A DNA stretch of 64,000 nucleotides from Neorhizobium sp. SHOUNA12A (GCF_023006505.1 NZ_JALBGV010000027.1:1-64000), one strand, 5' to 3'; positions 9,574-17,238 are shown, counted from the stretch's first letter. Numbers and translations: made by a program. The notes: generated from the letters alone by a model not told the origin.

Positions 9574-10797
9574 TCATTGACCGGGCAGGATGCGCACCGA
9601 ATAGAGCAGCACCGCCCGGTCCGCGCCGTCGATGCCGCTGTTGAAGATCAGGCGACCGGGCCGGTTGGGCGCGAGCGACCGCTCGAAGGTTACCCGGAAG
9701 AGGGCCTCCAGCTTCTCCTGCGTTGCCGTAAAGCGATGGCGACTGCAGCTGCCGAGGCTTCCGAAATCGCAGCGGACCGACAGCTGCGCGGAACTGTTCT
9801 GTCCCGACTGCAGGGTCAGCGCCACCGTCGAGCTCTTCCCGGCCATTTCGCGCAGCACTTCCGGTGGTACTTCGACAGAGACATCGCCGCCCTCGCCTGA
9901 CGTTGCCGATGCGATGCGGACGGCCTGCCCTTCCGAGGCGGCGACCGTCTCGATTTTCGCCTGGCCGCCGGCTTTCATTTCCGCCGCCTTGGAGGGCACG
10001 AAGATTTCCACCCATTCATCCGAGAAGCCGCGGCGCGGATCGAAGGCGACTGGGCCTCCCGATCCCTGGCCGGCGACCGAGCGGTCCGCCGACTTCGTGG
10101 CTTCCTCGATGATCGATTGCACAAGGCCGGATTGATAGAACCACCAGCAGGCGCCGCCAACCACGCCGAGGGTGATGACCCAGGTCAGGAGATGCGACAG
10201 GAAACCGCGACGCTTTCGCGGTTTGGCGGCCCGCTCCGGGGGGACGTCCAGTCCGCTATCGGATGGCGGGCGGGCGTTCCTGTTCGTCCTGCCCGGCTTT
10301 GCCGCTTTCGCCTGAGGTGCCGGTTCGAATGACTCGGCTTCGATCCGCTCGCCGCGCGCGGGGCTGACGCCGCCGAGATCGCCGGGAGACATGGCCGCGG
10401 CAGCTGGCGCGCGCGTCTCACCAGAAACGGTATCGACAGGCGGCGCGACGGACGGCGGCGCCGACCGTTGCTGTGCTTCAGGCCGCGGCCGAGCCTCCAT
10501 GACGGGAGACTCCACTGCCATCGGTTCTGCGGCATATCGCAATTCCGGTTCGAGCTCGACGGCGGGGCCCGGCACCGGTTCGGCCAGGCGCTCGACTTCA
10601 CTCATTTCGATCTCGTGGATCTTCCGCTCCAGAAGTTCATGCTGCTGCATGATGATCAGCCGGTCGGTAACGCCCTGCTTGCGAAGGCCGGCGTCCAGCG
10701 CCTGACGCGCCGACTGATAAATACGCGCCCTGATCTCCCGGTCCGCCCGGTTCGAGCGATCCAGTGCGTTCCTGATGGCCGTTTCCAAACCGCTCAC
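9574..10797 (-). CDS. Unknown single-pass membrane protein, long polar N-terminus
   Basis: I do not recognise a characterised family. The 407-residue protein starts with a helical region (about 1-70, rich in Arg/Glu), then a low-complexity Pro/Ala/Glu linker with basic clusters to about 197. One membrane segment follows at about 203-221 (LLTWVITLGVVGGACWWFY), then an exported C-terminal domain of about 185 residues with alternating beta-type patterns and two cysteines (VRCDFGSLGSCSRHRF). The GTG start at 10797 has AAGGA upstream. Its stop is four bases from the ppk2 stop, with which it converges. The topology suggests a cytoplasmic-to-periplasmic linker protein; the function is unknown. Confidence 0.75.
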   Translation of the reverse strand: MSGLETAIRNALDRSNRADREIRARIYQSARQALDAGLRKQGVTDRLIIMQQHELLERKIHEIEMSEVERLAEPVPGPAVELEPELRYAAEPMAVESPVMEARPRPEAQQRSAPPSVAPPVDTVSGETRAPAAAAMSPGDLGGVSPARGERIEAESFEPAPQAKAAKPGRTNRNARPPSDSGLDVPPERAAKPRKRRGFLSHLLTWVITLGVVGGACWWFYQSGLVQSIIEEATKSADRSVAGQGSGGPVAFDPRRGFSDEWVEIFVPSKAAEMKAGGQAKIETVAASEGQAVRIASATSGEGGDVSVEVPPEVLREMAGKSSTVALTLQSGQNSSAQLSVRCDFGSLGSCSRHRFTATQEKLEALFRVTFERSLAPNRPGRLIFNSGIDGADRAVLLYSVRILPGQ

Positions 10798-10835
10798 TGC
10801 CGGTCCTTCTTCATACTCTTACCCACTGCGCGGGA

Positions 10836-10852
10836 GTTTACGTTTCGGTAAC
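10836..10852. promoter_or_regulatory. Imperfect TTTACG-type inverted repeat (weak copy)
   Basis: GTTTACGTTTCGGTAAC resembles, with mismatches, the perfect repeat at 11006-11021. It lies 39 bp upstream of the unknown membrane protein's start, on that gene's promoter side. Confidence 0.35.
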
Positions 10853-11005
10853 CTCTCCGCCGCCGAACTGCAAGCACCGCATTCGACTGCACCATGGCCA
10901 AAAATAAGGACAGGATATGTCGGGTGCCTTTGCCGGGCCTCCCGGCGATCTGCTTCGAAAATCTTTCCACCGGCTTTTCGGGGCCTCCGCGATCTGGTAG
11001 ACGGA

Positions 11006-11021
11006 TTTACGTTTGCGTAAA
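11006..11021. promoter_or_regulatory. Operator-like inverted repeat before nitronate monooxygenase gene
   Basis: TTTACG (11006-11011) and CGTAAA (11016-11021) form a perfect inverted repeat around TTTG, 24 bp before ATG 11046. Palindromes of the form TTTACGnnnnCGTAAA are known to me as sites of MerR-family regulators of acyl-CoA and branched-chain catabolism (LiuR-like) in proteobacteria. Assigning a regulator here is inference. Confidence 0.5.
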
Positions 11022-11045
11022 GGTCAATCGGGAGGTTTTTGATCC

Positions 11046-12002
11046 ATGCTTCCAGCAGTCCTCAAGGACAGGCTTCGCCTGCCCGTGATCGCGTCGCCGC
11101 TGTTCATCATTTCCCACCCGGAACTGACGCTGGCGCAATGCAAGGCCGGCGTCGTCGGCGCCTTCCCGGCGCTCAATGCCCGGCCGGAAAGCCAACTCGA
11201 CGAGTGGCTGGCCATGATCACCGAGGATCTCGCCACCCATAACGCCGCCAATCCCGACAGGCCGGCCGCTCCCTTTGCCGTCAACCAGATCGTTCATACA
11301 TCCAACAAGCGCCTGGAGCACGACCTGATGATGTGCGTGAAATACAAGGTGCCGATCGTCATCTCCTCGCTGGGCGCAGTGCCGGAGGTGAATGCCGCCG
11401 TGCATTCCTATGGCGGCATCGTGCTGCACGACATCATCAACAACCGCCACGCCAATTCGGCGATCCGCAAGGGCGCCGACGGGCTGATCGCGGTCGCCGC
11501 CGGCGCCGGCGGACATGCCGGCACGCTCTCGCCCTTCGCACTGGTGCAGGAAATCCGGGAATGGTTCGACGGGCCGCTGCTGCTTGCCGGCGCAATCGCC
11601 ACCGGTGGCGGTATTCTGGCGGCTCAGGCCATGGGCGCCGACATGGCCTATATCGGCTCGCCCTTCATCGCCACAGAGGAGGCGCGCGCCGTCGAGGGCT
11701 ATAAGCAGATGATCGTCGACTCGAATGCCGCCGACGTCGTCTATTCCAACTATTTCACCGGCATCCACGGCAACTACCTCAAGGGTTCGATCACCGCCAC
11801 CGGCATGGACCCGGACGCCCTTCCGGTCGCCGATCCGTCCAAGATGGATTTCGACCAGGCGGTCAGCGGACCGAAGGCCTGGAAGGAGATCTGGGGGGCA
11901 GGCCAGGGTGTCGGCGCGGTCAAGGCGGTGGTTCCGGTCGCGGAACTCGTCGATCGGCTGGAAAACGAATACCGGGCGGCGCGCGAGCGCCTCGCAGTTT
12001 AA
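11046..12002 (+). CDS. Nitronate monooxygenase (2-nitropropane dioxygenase family)
   Basis: This FMN-dependent TIM-barrel oxygenase family oxidises alkyl nitronates such as propionate 3-nitronate. The 318-residue protein has an N-terminal FMN-site segment (LPVIASPLFIISHPELT), the catalytic-histidine region AVAAGAGGHAGTLSPF and a phosphate-binding stretch AGAIATGGGILAAQAMGADMAYIGSPF. Length fits class I enzymes. ATG 11046 follows GGGAGG. Many relatives sit next to acyl-CoA catabolic genes, which fits the operator-like repeat just upstream. The physiological substrate is not evident. Confidence 0.88.
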   Translation: MLPAVLKDRLRLPVIASPLFIISHPELTLAQCKAGVVGAFPALNARPESQLDEWLAMITEDLATHNAANPDRPAAPFAVNQIVHTSNKRLEHDLMMCVKYKVPIVISSLGAVPEVNAAVHSYGGIVLHDIINNRHANSAIRKGADGLIAVAAGAGGHAGTLSPFALVQEIREWFDGPLLLAGAIATGGGILAAQAMGADMAYIGSPFIATEEARAVEGYKQMIVDSNAADVVYSNYFTGIHGNYLKGSITATGMDPDALPVADPSKMDFDQAVSGPKAWKEIWGAGQGVGAVKAVVPVAELVDRLENEYRAARERLAV

Positions 12003-12132
12003 ACTAAGGGCCGGATAATAACCGTCTTTCCAGGAAAATCGTCGCGAAGCCAAAAAGCCCGCTTGAAATCGCAGGTCATTGCCTGTATCAGCCGCATCAC
12101 TCGCAGCCCCGGCAAACCCGGTCGCTGCCCGT

Positions 12133-12208
12133 GCCGCTTTAGCTCAGGTGGTAGAGCACATCATTCGTAATGATGGGGTCGCAGGTTCGAGTCCTGCAAG
12201 CGGCACCA
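12133..12208 (+). tRNA. tRNA-Thr (anticodon CGT)
   Basis: The 76-nt cloverleaf has acceptor arms GCCGCTT and AAGCGGC, a D-arm GCTC...GAGC, an anticodon stem CATCA/TGATG with loop TTCGTAA (anticodon CGT), a T-arm GCAGG/CCTGC with TTCGAGT, and an encoded CCA end. It reads the threonine codon ACG. No repeat of its 3' end was noticed nearby, so there is no sign of an integrated element. Confidence 0.96.
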
Positions 12209-12272
12209 CTTATCTCCAATTGTTCCATAGCGCCTGCGTCGCCGACATCTCCGCGCAAAGGCCGGCGCGGGT

Positions 12273-12527
12273 TTAACCTGCCACAAGGCTGGTTTCGTCG
12301 CCGAGGCAATCGCTCTGGAGCTGGATCTGGACGGCGTGCATAAAGAGACCGGCCTGGCGGGAGATTTCCTCGTCTGCCACGCCCTGGGCTTTGAGAGCTG
12401 CCGCAAAACCGGCCATTTCCGATCGCCAGAAACGGTTCGCTTGTTCGCCGTGAAGCCGCAGAAGCGCCTCAGCGCAGCGTTTTACGTCAGCGGTGCGCCG
12501 ATCGGCGGGGAATTGCAGCAGCGTCAT
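12273..12527 (-). CDS. DUF6074-like small protein
   Basis: This 84-residue protein begins with the pattern LLQFPADRR and continues with an amphipathic helix pair (EQANRFWRSEMAGFAAALKAQ, then GVADEEISRQAGLFMHAVQ). That matches the small DUF6074 proteins widespread in Rhizobiales, which have no assigned function. ATG 12527 has GGAGATGGC upstream, a strong ribosome-binding site. The start overlaps, as ATGA, the end of a 66-codon open frame on the same strand (12524-12724). It converges on tRNA-Thr. Family assignment is from memory of the motif and is moderate. Confidence 0.7.
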   Translation of the reverse strand: MTLLQFPADRRTADVKRCAEALLRLHGEQANRFWRSEMAGFAAALKAQGVADEEISRQAGLFMHAVQIQLQSDCLGDETSLVAG

Positions 12528-12896
12528 GCCATCTCCATATTGTCGGGCGAATCGCCCAGGGATCGCAGCACATTGGCCGCCAGTCCTTCACAAAGGCTGA
12601 ACGACGGGAGGTATCTGGTGCAGGGAAGGTGGATGTCGAGGCCATCGCTGCGAAGACGATGACCTTGACGACAGCTGTTTGCAGTTTCCCAACTGGCAAA
12701 ATTGCCGGAATTGACGCTCGCCAACCCTTGCCGTCGGGGCTTTGCCCGCCTACCTAAAGCTCACACTGCGATTGCCGCAAGGCTTCGCACGTAAGCGTTA
12801 ACGTCACTCAACGCGCTGATCGACCGGGCATTGCCGGTTTCGGTCTGCGCGGCGGTGTCCGGCAGGTCGATATCGACATCCCGTGAAAGGATTTAG
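12528..12896. other. Gene-poor interval between DUF6074-like and siderophore-interacting genes
   Basis: The interval holds a minus-strand open frame (12524-12724) that begins with TTG and ends in an ATGA overlap with the DUF6074-like gene. It lacks a good ribosome-binding site and recognisable motifs. The remainder, to the ribosome-binding site near 12887, shows no gene or clear palindrome and presumably contains the promoter for the downstream reductase. Confidence 0.4.
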
Positions 12897-13670
12897 ATGA
12901 ACGACCTTACGACCCAGGACCAGACCTCCTCCGCCCCCAAGATCGAGCGCATTCGTCACGAACTCAAGCGTCGCGTGCTGACGGTCGAAACCGTCGAACG
13001 TATCACACCGCAGATGCTGCGCGTCACGCTCAGCGGCGAGGATCTTTCGGATTTCGTCAGCGCTGCGCCGGACGACCACGTCAAGATTTTCCTGCCGACC
13101 GAAACCGGCGAACCGGAGCGCCGTGACTATACGCCCCGGCGGTATGATCAGAACGCCAGGTCGCTGGTGCTCGATTTCGCCGTCCATGATGCCGGTCCCG
13201 CCACGCGATGGGCCCTGGATGCCGTGCCGGGCAGCACGTTGTCGATCGGCGGCCCGCGAGGTTCGGCCGTCATCTCCGGCGTGAACCGCTGGCTGCTTGT
13301 CGGCGACGAGACCGGACTTCCAGCGATGGGCCGGCGTATCGAGGAGGCCGGCGGAGACGCCGTGATCACGAGTATCGGGCTGGTCACCGGGCCTGAAGAG
13401 GAACAGGTCTTCGAGACACAGGCGTCGCTCGAGACATTCTGGGTGCACCGCCCCCTTTCCCACGCCACGGACGCCTCCGGGCTGATCTCGCTGCTCGATA
13501 CGATTGCGCTTGAGCCCGAGACCTTCATCTGGGTCGCCGCCGAAGTCTCGGTTGCCCGTGCGGTTCGAGCCTATCTGGTCGAGAAGCGCGGATATCCGCT
13601 CACCTGGATCAAGGCCGCCGGATATTGGGCCGAGGGCAAGGCGGATGCCCACGAGACGATCGGAGACTGA
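12897..13670 (+). CDS. Siderophore-interacting protein / ferric-chelate reductase (ViuB type)
   Basis: This FAD-binding, NAD(P)H-dependent cytoplasmic reductase family releases iron from ferric siderophores. The 257-residue protein has the N-terminal FAD-barrel with the flavin motif RRDYTPRRY (about residue 75), then PATRWALDAVPGSTLSIGGPRGS. The C-terminal domain contains WLLVGDETGLPAMGRRIEE and the terminal IKAAGYWAEGKADAHETIGD, all typical of the family. ATG 12897 follows AAAGGA. It stands alone, with no siderophore transporter beside it, and ends at a hairpin shared with the convergent YciI-like gene. Confidence 0.93.
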   Translation: MNDLTTQDQTSSAPKIERIRHELKRRVLTVETVERITPQMLRVTLSGEDLSDFVSAAPDDHVKIFLPTETGEPERRDYTPRRYDQNARSLVLDFAVHDAGPATRWALDAVPGSTLSIGGPRGSAVISGVNRWLLVGDETGLPAMGRRIEEAGGDAVITSIGLVTGPEEEQVFETQASLETFWVHRPLSHATDASGLISLLDTIALEPETFIWVAAEVSVARAVRAYLVEKRGYPLTWIKAAGYWAEGKADAHETIGD

Positions 13671-13683
13671 ACCAAATGACAAA

Positions 13684-13715
13684 AGGCCGCGCATCCTGCT
13701 TGGATGGCGCGGCCT
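13684..13715. terminator. Bidirectional hairpin between convergent genes
   Basis: AGGCCGCGC-ATCC (13684-13696) pairs with GGATGGCGCGGCCT (13702-13715) with one bulged base and a five-base loop. It sits between the stops of the siderophore-interacting and YciI-like genes. The flanking T or A runs are short, so efficiency is uncertain. Confidence 0.6.
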
Positions 13716-13736
13716 ATTTCAATGCCCGAAATGGGA

Positions 13737-14078
13737 TCAGCCGTGCTTTCGCGGGGTCATCGGGTCGCTGATCCGGGCCGCCTGGAACGTGTCCGGCAGC
13801 TGCGTCAGCTCGATCGCCGACACGATCCCGGCGCGATTGAAGGGATCGCCCTCGGCAAAAGCTTGCGCCTCTTCGAGGCTCGCGGCCTCCAGGACGCCGA
13901 AATTGCCGAGCGCGGAACCGCTCTCGTCGACGAGCGCCGAGCCGATCAGGACGGCGGCAAGGCCTTCTCCGCCCGACTGGACCCAGGCCCGATGCGACGG
14001 TCGGTGGGTATCGCGGGCGGCATCCTGGCCTTCATGGTGCAGGCAGCGCATCAGGAAGAACATCGGATCAGGCCGCAT
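13737..14078 (-). CDS. YciI-like protein of the LigAB cluster
   Basis: This 113-residue protein has the YciI-like pattern: an N-terminal beta strand (MFFLMRCLHH), HRAWVQSGG, GSALVDESGSALGNFGVLEAASLEEAQAF and the signature DPFNRAGIVSAIELTQL. The fold is ferredoxin-like and related to small isomerases and dehydrochlorinases. The start at 14078 overlaps the ligB-like stop by 11 bp; an internal ATG at 14063 is possible. As the last gene of the dioxygenase operon it may act on a ring-cleavage product, which is inference. Confidence 0.8.
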   Translation of the reverse strand: MRPDPMFFLMRCLHHEGQDAARDTHRPSHRAWVQSGGEGLAAVLIGSALVDESGSALGNFGVLEAASLEEAQAFAEGDPFNRAGIVSAIELTQLPDTFQAARISDPMTPRKHG

Positions 14079-14910
14079 TTTCCAGCACGACCATGCCGGC
14101 GCCGGTCATCGAGGCCGGGGCGTGGTAATGCTTGTGGATGAGGTTGACGTCGCTGTTCATCGCGGCGCGCATGACGAGCCACATGATCAGTTCGGCGCCC
14201 TCGGAGCCGAATTGTTCCACATAGTCCTCGCGGCTCATGGCGCGATAAGGTTCCGGATTGCTGGCGATGCCGTCGAGCCAGGCGCGGTCGGCTGCCTGGT
14301 TGATAAAGCCGGCGCGGGCGCCCTGCAGCTGATGCGACAGGCCACCGGTGCCGAGGATGACGACGCGCTCGTCGCCCGGCCAGCTTTCGATCGCTTCGCG
14401 CAGGACCTTGCCCATATCCCAGCAGCGCTGCGGGGTCGGGATCGGATACTGGATGGTGTTGACCCAGATCGGCAGGACCTTCACCGGCCAGGCTTCCGGC
14501 CGGCCGAAAAACAGTTCCATCGGCACCTGCAGGCCGTGATCCACCTCGATCTCGCGGCAGACCATCGGGTCGAAATGACGCTCGACCAGCTTGTCGACGA
14601 AATGCCAGGAGAAATCCACCGCCCCTTCGAATGCCGGGATGGCACGCGGACCCCAGCCTTCGTCGACCGGATTGTAGGTCTCGGCAACCCCGACGGCGAA
14701 GGTCGGCACCCGGTCGAGGAAGAAGGTATTGCCGTGATCGTTGAAGACAACGACGGCGATATCGGGCTTGGCGTCCCGCATCCACTGCTTGCCGACTTCG
14801 TAACCGTCGAAGAACGGCTTCCAATCCGGCGTGTCGCGCAGCCCCTTGTCGAGCGCAGCGCCGATCGAGGGAACGTGGCTTGTTCCAAGCCCACCGATGA
14901 TCTTAGCCAT
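14068..14910 (-). CDS. LigB-like extradiol ring-cleavage dioxygenase, catalytic subunit
   Basis: This is the catalytic subunit of a type II extradiol dioxygenase similar to protocatechuate 4,5-dioxygenase LigB. The 280-residue protein shows the ferrous-iron ligands H12 (GLGTSHVPSIGA), H59 (FNDHGNTFF) and probably E240 (SEGAELIMWL), and the acid-base H193 (GTGGLSHQL). The terminal HYHAPASMTGAGMVVL is also typical. SYK-6 LigB is about 302 residues, so this is slightly short but complete. The start at 14910 overlaps the ligA-like stop by eight bases. The true substrate may be protocatechuate, gallate or another catechol carboxylate. Confidence 0.9.
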   Translation of the reverse strand: MAKIIGGLGTSHVPSIGAALDKGLRDTPDWKPFFDGYEVGKQWMRDAKPDIAVVVFNDHGNTFFLDRVPTFAVGVAETYNPVDEGWGPRAIPAFEGAVDFSWHFVDKLVERHFDPMVCREIEVDHGLQVPMELFFGRPEAWPVKVLPIWVNTIQYPIPTPQRCWDMGKVLREAIESWPGDERVVILGTGGLSHQLQGARAGFINQAADRAWLDGIASNPEPYRAMSREDYVEQFGSEGAELIMWLVMRAAMNSDVNLIHKHYHAPASMTGAGMVVLENAA

Positions 14911-15256
14911 TGCGCTTTTTTCCCAGTCTCAGATGCAAGAAATCTTCGTGTTCCATGCTGGCCTGGGCCGCACCGATCCTGGTGATCGGGGTCGGATCGA
15001 CCGCAGAAATCTTCAGGATAAAGAAGAGATTGCCGCCGAGGCGGACCATCTCGTGCCAATCGCGGCCCATCACTGCGGACTTCTCATGGGCGCTCAGGCC
15101 AAAACTGTCGAGATAGGCTTCTTCGTCAGCCTTGAAGGCTGCGCGGTTGGCGGGCTGGCCAAGCGCCATCGCCATCTTGTTGATCCGGTAGCCGCGGATC
15201 GAGCCTGCCCGGTCGAAAAGCGGGGTATCCGGTATCGTAGCTGCTGCTTCACTCAT
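14903..15256 (-). CDS. LigA-like extradiol dioxygenase small subunit
   Basis: This is the small (alpha) subunit of the LigAB-type dioxygenase; in the known structure it caps the active site of the large subunit. The 117-residue protein contains IRGYRINKMAMALGQPANRAAF and the helix EKSAVMGRDWHEMVRLGGNLFFILK, the conserved LigA core. SYK-6 LigA is about 139 residues. ATG 15256 overlaps the preceding hydrolase stop as ATGA, so hydrolase, small subunit and large subunit are translationally coupled. Having both subunits as separate genes argues against the fused gallate-dioxygenase type. Confidence 0.9.
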   Translation of the reverse strand: MSEAAATIPDTPLFDRAGSIRGYRINKMAMALGQPANRAAFKADEEAYLDSFGLSAHEKSAVMGRDWHEMVRLGGNLFFILKISAVDPTPITRIGAAQASMEHEDFLHLRLGKKRNG

Positions 15257-15960
15257 TGGGATTCTCCAAATCTGCGCGCCAGCCATTCGGTGATGGCAGC
15301 GGTGGTTTCCACGGGCCGTTCGACGGGGGCGAAATGTCCGGCATTTTCGATGATGACGAGTTCGGCATCCGGCGCGGCATCGGCAATTTCCTGGTGCTGG
15401 GCGATCGGGCTCCAGCCATCCTGGCGAGCGGCGACAAGCAGGATCGGGCAGCCAAGATCGGCGACATAGGCGCTGGCGTCCGGGCGGTCGATGAGGGCGC
15501 GAATGTGGCGCTCATGAACCTGCGAGCCTGCCCTGACGACCATGGCGTGGAGGCGCGCGATCAGGTCCTGGTCACCCACCCGGGCCGGGTCGAGCATCGG
15601 CGGCAACCATTGCTGCGCCAGTTCCTCGATGCTGCGGTTGCCGAGATCGATCATCTGCTGCCGCTTGATTTCCTCGCCGTCGCGCTTGGGATGATGACCG
15701 GTATTCGCCAGCACGAGACCGCGAACCCGATCCGGCGCCATGCGAGCCATTTCCAGCGCGACGCGCCCGCCCATCGAGTGGCCGACGGCGATGACTTCGT
15801 CCGGCGTCTCGTCGAGAAGCTTTTGAGCCATACCGGTGATTGATGTGCCGTCGAGGAGATCGGCGTGATGAACCGGCATGACGCCAGACGCCGCTTCGGC
15901 CAAGGGCGCCCAGACGATGGCGTCCGATACAAGCCCGGGTATGAGAACAAGGGTCGTCAT
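15253..15960 (-). CDS. Alpha/beta hydrolase, first gene of the LigAB operon
   Basis: This 235-residue soluble alpha/beta hydrolase has the nucleophile elbow GHSMGG (Ser near residue 61), an acid candidate in LLVAARQDGWSP and the histidine in ENAGHFAPVERP. It starts directly with the first core strand (TTLVLIPGLVSDAIVWAPL), so it has no signal peptide. It leads the hydrolase-ligA-ligB-yciI operon. A hydrolase in such an operon could cleave a ring-fission product or an ester or lactone intermediate; the sequence does not say which. The upstream region carries operator-like repeats. Confidence 0.88.
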   Translation of the reverse strand: MTTLVLIPGLVSDAIVWAPLAEAASGVMPVHHADLLDGTSITGMAQKLLDETPDEVIAVGHSMGGRVALEMARMAPDRVRGLVLANTGHHPKRDGEEIKRQQMIDLGNRSIEELAQQWLPPMLDPARVGDQDLIARLHAMVVRAGSQVHERHIRALIDRPDASAYVADLGCPILLVAARQDGWSPIAQHQEIADAAPDAELVIIENAGHFAPVERPVETTAAITEWLARRFGESQ

Positions 15961-16028
15961 GATCTTCCTATCGGACCAGCCTGTGTGGGGCAGATCGCCT
16001 AACCGCCAGCCGAAAATCCTCTAGTGCA

Positions 16029-16038
16029 ATGTATACAT
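16029..16038. promoter_or_regulatory. Perfect 10-bp palindrome upstream of LigAB operon
   Basis: ATGTATACAT is a perfect palindrome 69 bp upstream of the hydrolase start, in an A/T-rich patch. Its TGTATACA core resembles GntR-family operators. No GntR gene is present in the window, so the regulator is unknown. Confidence 0.4.
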
Positions 16039-16045
16039 CGATTTC

Positions 16046-16109
16046 ATTTGGGATACAATATGCTGGACTACAAGCCAATGATGGTCACAATTTACATATT
16101 TGGGATACA
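16046..16109. repeat. Pair of 12-bp direct repeats, 52 bp apart
   Basis: ATTTGGGATACA occurs at 16046-16057 and again at 16098-16109. The spacing of 52 bp is about five helical turns, so both lie on the same face of DNA. They sit upstream of the hydrolase-ligAB operon and downstream of the MetE-like gene's terminator, as expected for paired regulator sites. Confidence 0.55.
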
Positions 16110-16147
16110 TATTTCCGAATCACGCGTGCTCGGACGCCGAGGCCGCA

Positions 16148-16179
16148 AAACAAAAGGGCGATTGCCGTGGCAATCGCCC
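16148..16179 (-). terminator. Terminator of the MetE-like gene
   Basis: The arms GGGCGATTGC (16156-16165) and GCAATCGCCC (16170-16179) form a 10-bp stem with a four-base loop. On the minus strand the stem is followed by TTTTGTTTTG. It ends the MetE-like transcript and isolates it from the hydrolase-ligAB operon. Confidence 0.85.
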
Positions 16180-16206
16180 CTGTTATCCACGCACTCAACT
16201 GGAAGA

Positions 16207-17238
16207 TCAGGCAGCCTCGCCGAGTTCCCGGCGCATGATCTTGGCGCCCTCGACCATCGCCTTCATCTTGCCGAACGCGACCTCGCGGGGCAGGTATTTC
16301 ATGCCGCAATCGGGCGCGACGATGATGTTCTTCGCCTCGACGTAAGGCAACGCCCGGCGGATGCGGTCGGCGACCGTTTCCGGAGTCTCGACATTCATGT
16401 CCGACAGGTCGATGACGCCGAGCATCAGCGTCTTGCCGGAAAGGCCGGTCAGCGTCGAGCAATCGAGGTGCGACTGCGCGGTTTCCAGCGACACCTGATG
16501 GCAGGAGCAGCCCGAAAGCTGGGTCAGGAAGGAATAGCCTGACGGCCGCTCGTGGATGATGGCCGCATAACCGAAGCAGATATGCACGGCCGTCGTCCCC
16601 TTGACGCCGTCGAGCGCGCGGTTGAGTGCCGCGAGTCCGTATTGCTCGGCCTTCTGTGGCCGGGCCTGCATGTAGGGTTCATCGATCTGCACCACATCCG
16701 CACCGGCGGCGAAGAGATCGCGGATCTCGGCGTTTACCGCGTCGGCGTAGTCGTAGGCGGCTTCTTCTTCCGACGTGTAGAAGTCGTTCTGGGCCTGCTG
16801 CGACATGGTGAATGGGCCGGGAACCGTGATCTTGATCTTGCGGTCAGTGTGGCTGCGCAGGAATTTCACGTCCTCGGCCTCTACCGCATGTTTGCGCCGG
16901 ATCTTGCCGGTGATGCGCGGCACCGGGTTCGGGTGGCCGGAGCGATCGAGCGCCGAGCCCGGATTGTCGAGATCGACGCCTTCGAGCGCGGTCGCGAAGC
17001 GGTTCGAATAACTCTCGCGGCGGATTTCACCATCGGTGATGATGTCGAGACCGGCTTCCTCCTGTGCCTTGATCGCCATGATCGTCGCGTCGTTCTGTGC
17101 TTCGGCGAGGTATTCCTGGGGGATGCGCCAGAGCTCCCTGGCGCGGACGCGCGGCGGGAAACGACCCGCAAGCTTGGCGCGGTCGATCAGCCATTCCGGC
17201 TGCGGATAACTGCCGACGAGTGTCGTTGGAAAAAGCAC
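16207..17238 (-). CDS. Short MetE-like methyltransferase (C-terminal domain only)
   Basis: This 343-residue protein resembles the C-terminal catalytic barrel of cobalamin-independent methionine synthase; full MetE is about 750 residues. It begins FPTTLVGSYPQP, and has DGEIRRESYSNRF, VVQIDEPYMQ, VHICFGY and DCGMKYLPREVA, containing zinc-ligand-type residues (a histidine-x-cysteine and a later cysteine). Such short proteins often use methyl donors other than methyl-folate. GTG 17238 has GGGAGG eight bases upstream. It is divergent from the RraA-like gene. Whether it makes methionine or removes methyl groups during aromatic or other catabolism is open. Confidence 0.82.
   Translation of the reverse strand: MLFPTTLVGSYPQPEWLIDRAKLAGRFPPRVRARELWRIPQEYLAEAQNDATIMAIKAQEEAGLDIITDGEIRRESYSNRFATALEGVDLDNPGSALDRSGHPNPVPRITGKIRRKHAVEAEDVKFLRSHTDRKIKITVPGPFTMSQQAQNDFYTSEEEAAYDYADAVNAEIRDLFAAGADVVQIDEPYMQARPQKAEQYGLAALNRALDGVKGTTAVHICFGYAAIIHERPSGYSFLTQLSGCSCHQVSLETAQSHLDCSTLTGLSGKTLMLGVIDLSDMNVETPETVADRIRRALPYVEAKNIIVAPDCGMKYLPREVAFGKMKAMVEGAKIMRRELGEAA

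Noticed and set aside
12133..12527. tRNA-Thr as an integration site for a mobile element
   Set aside because: No integrase and no repeat of the tRNA 3' end were noticed within the window, so there is no evidence for an element.
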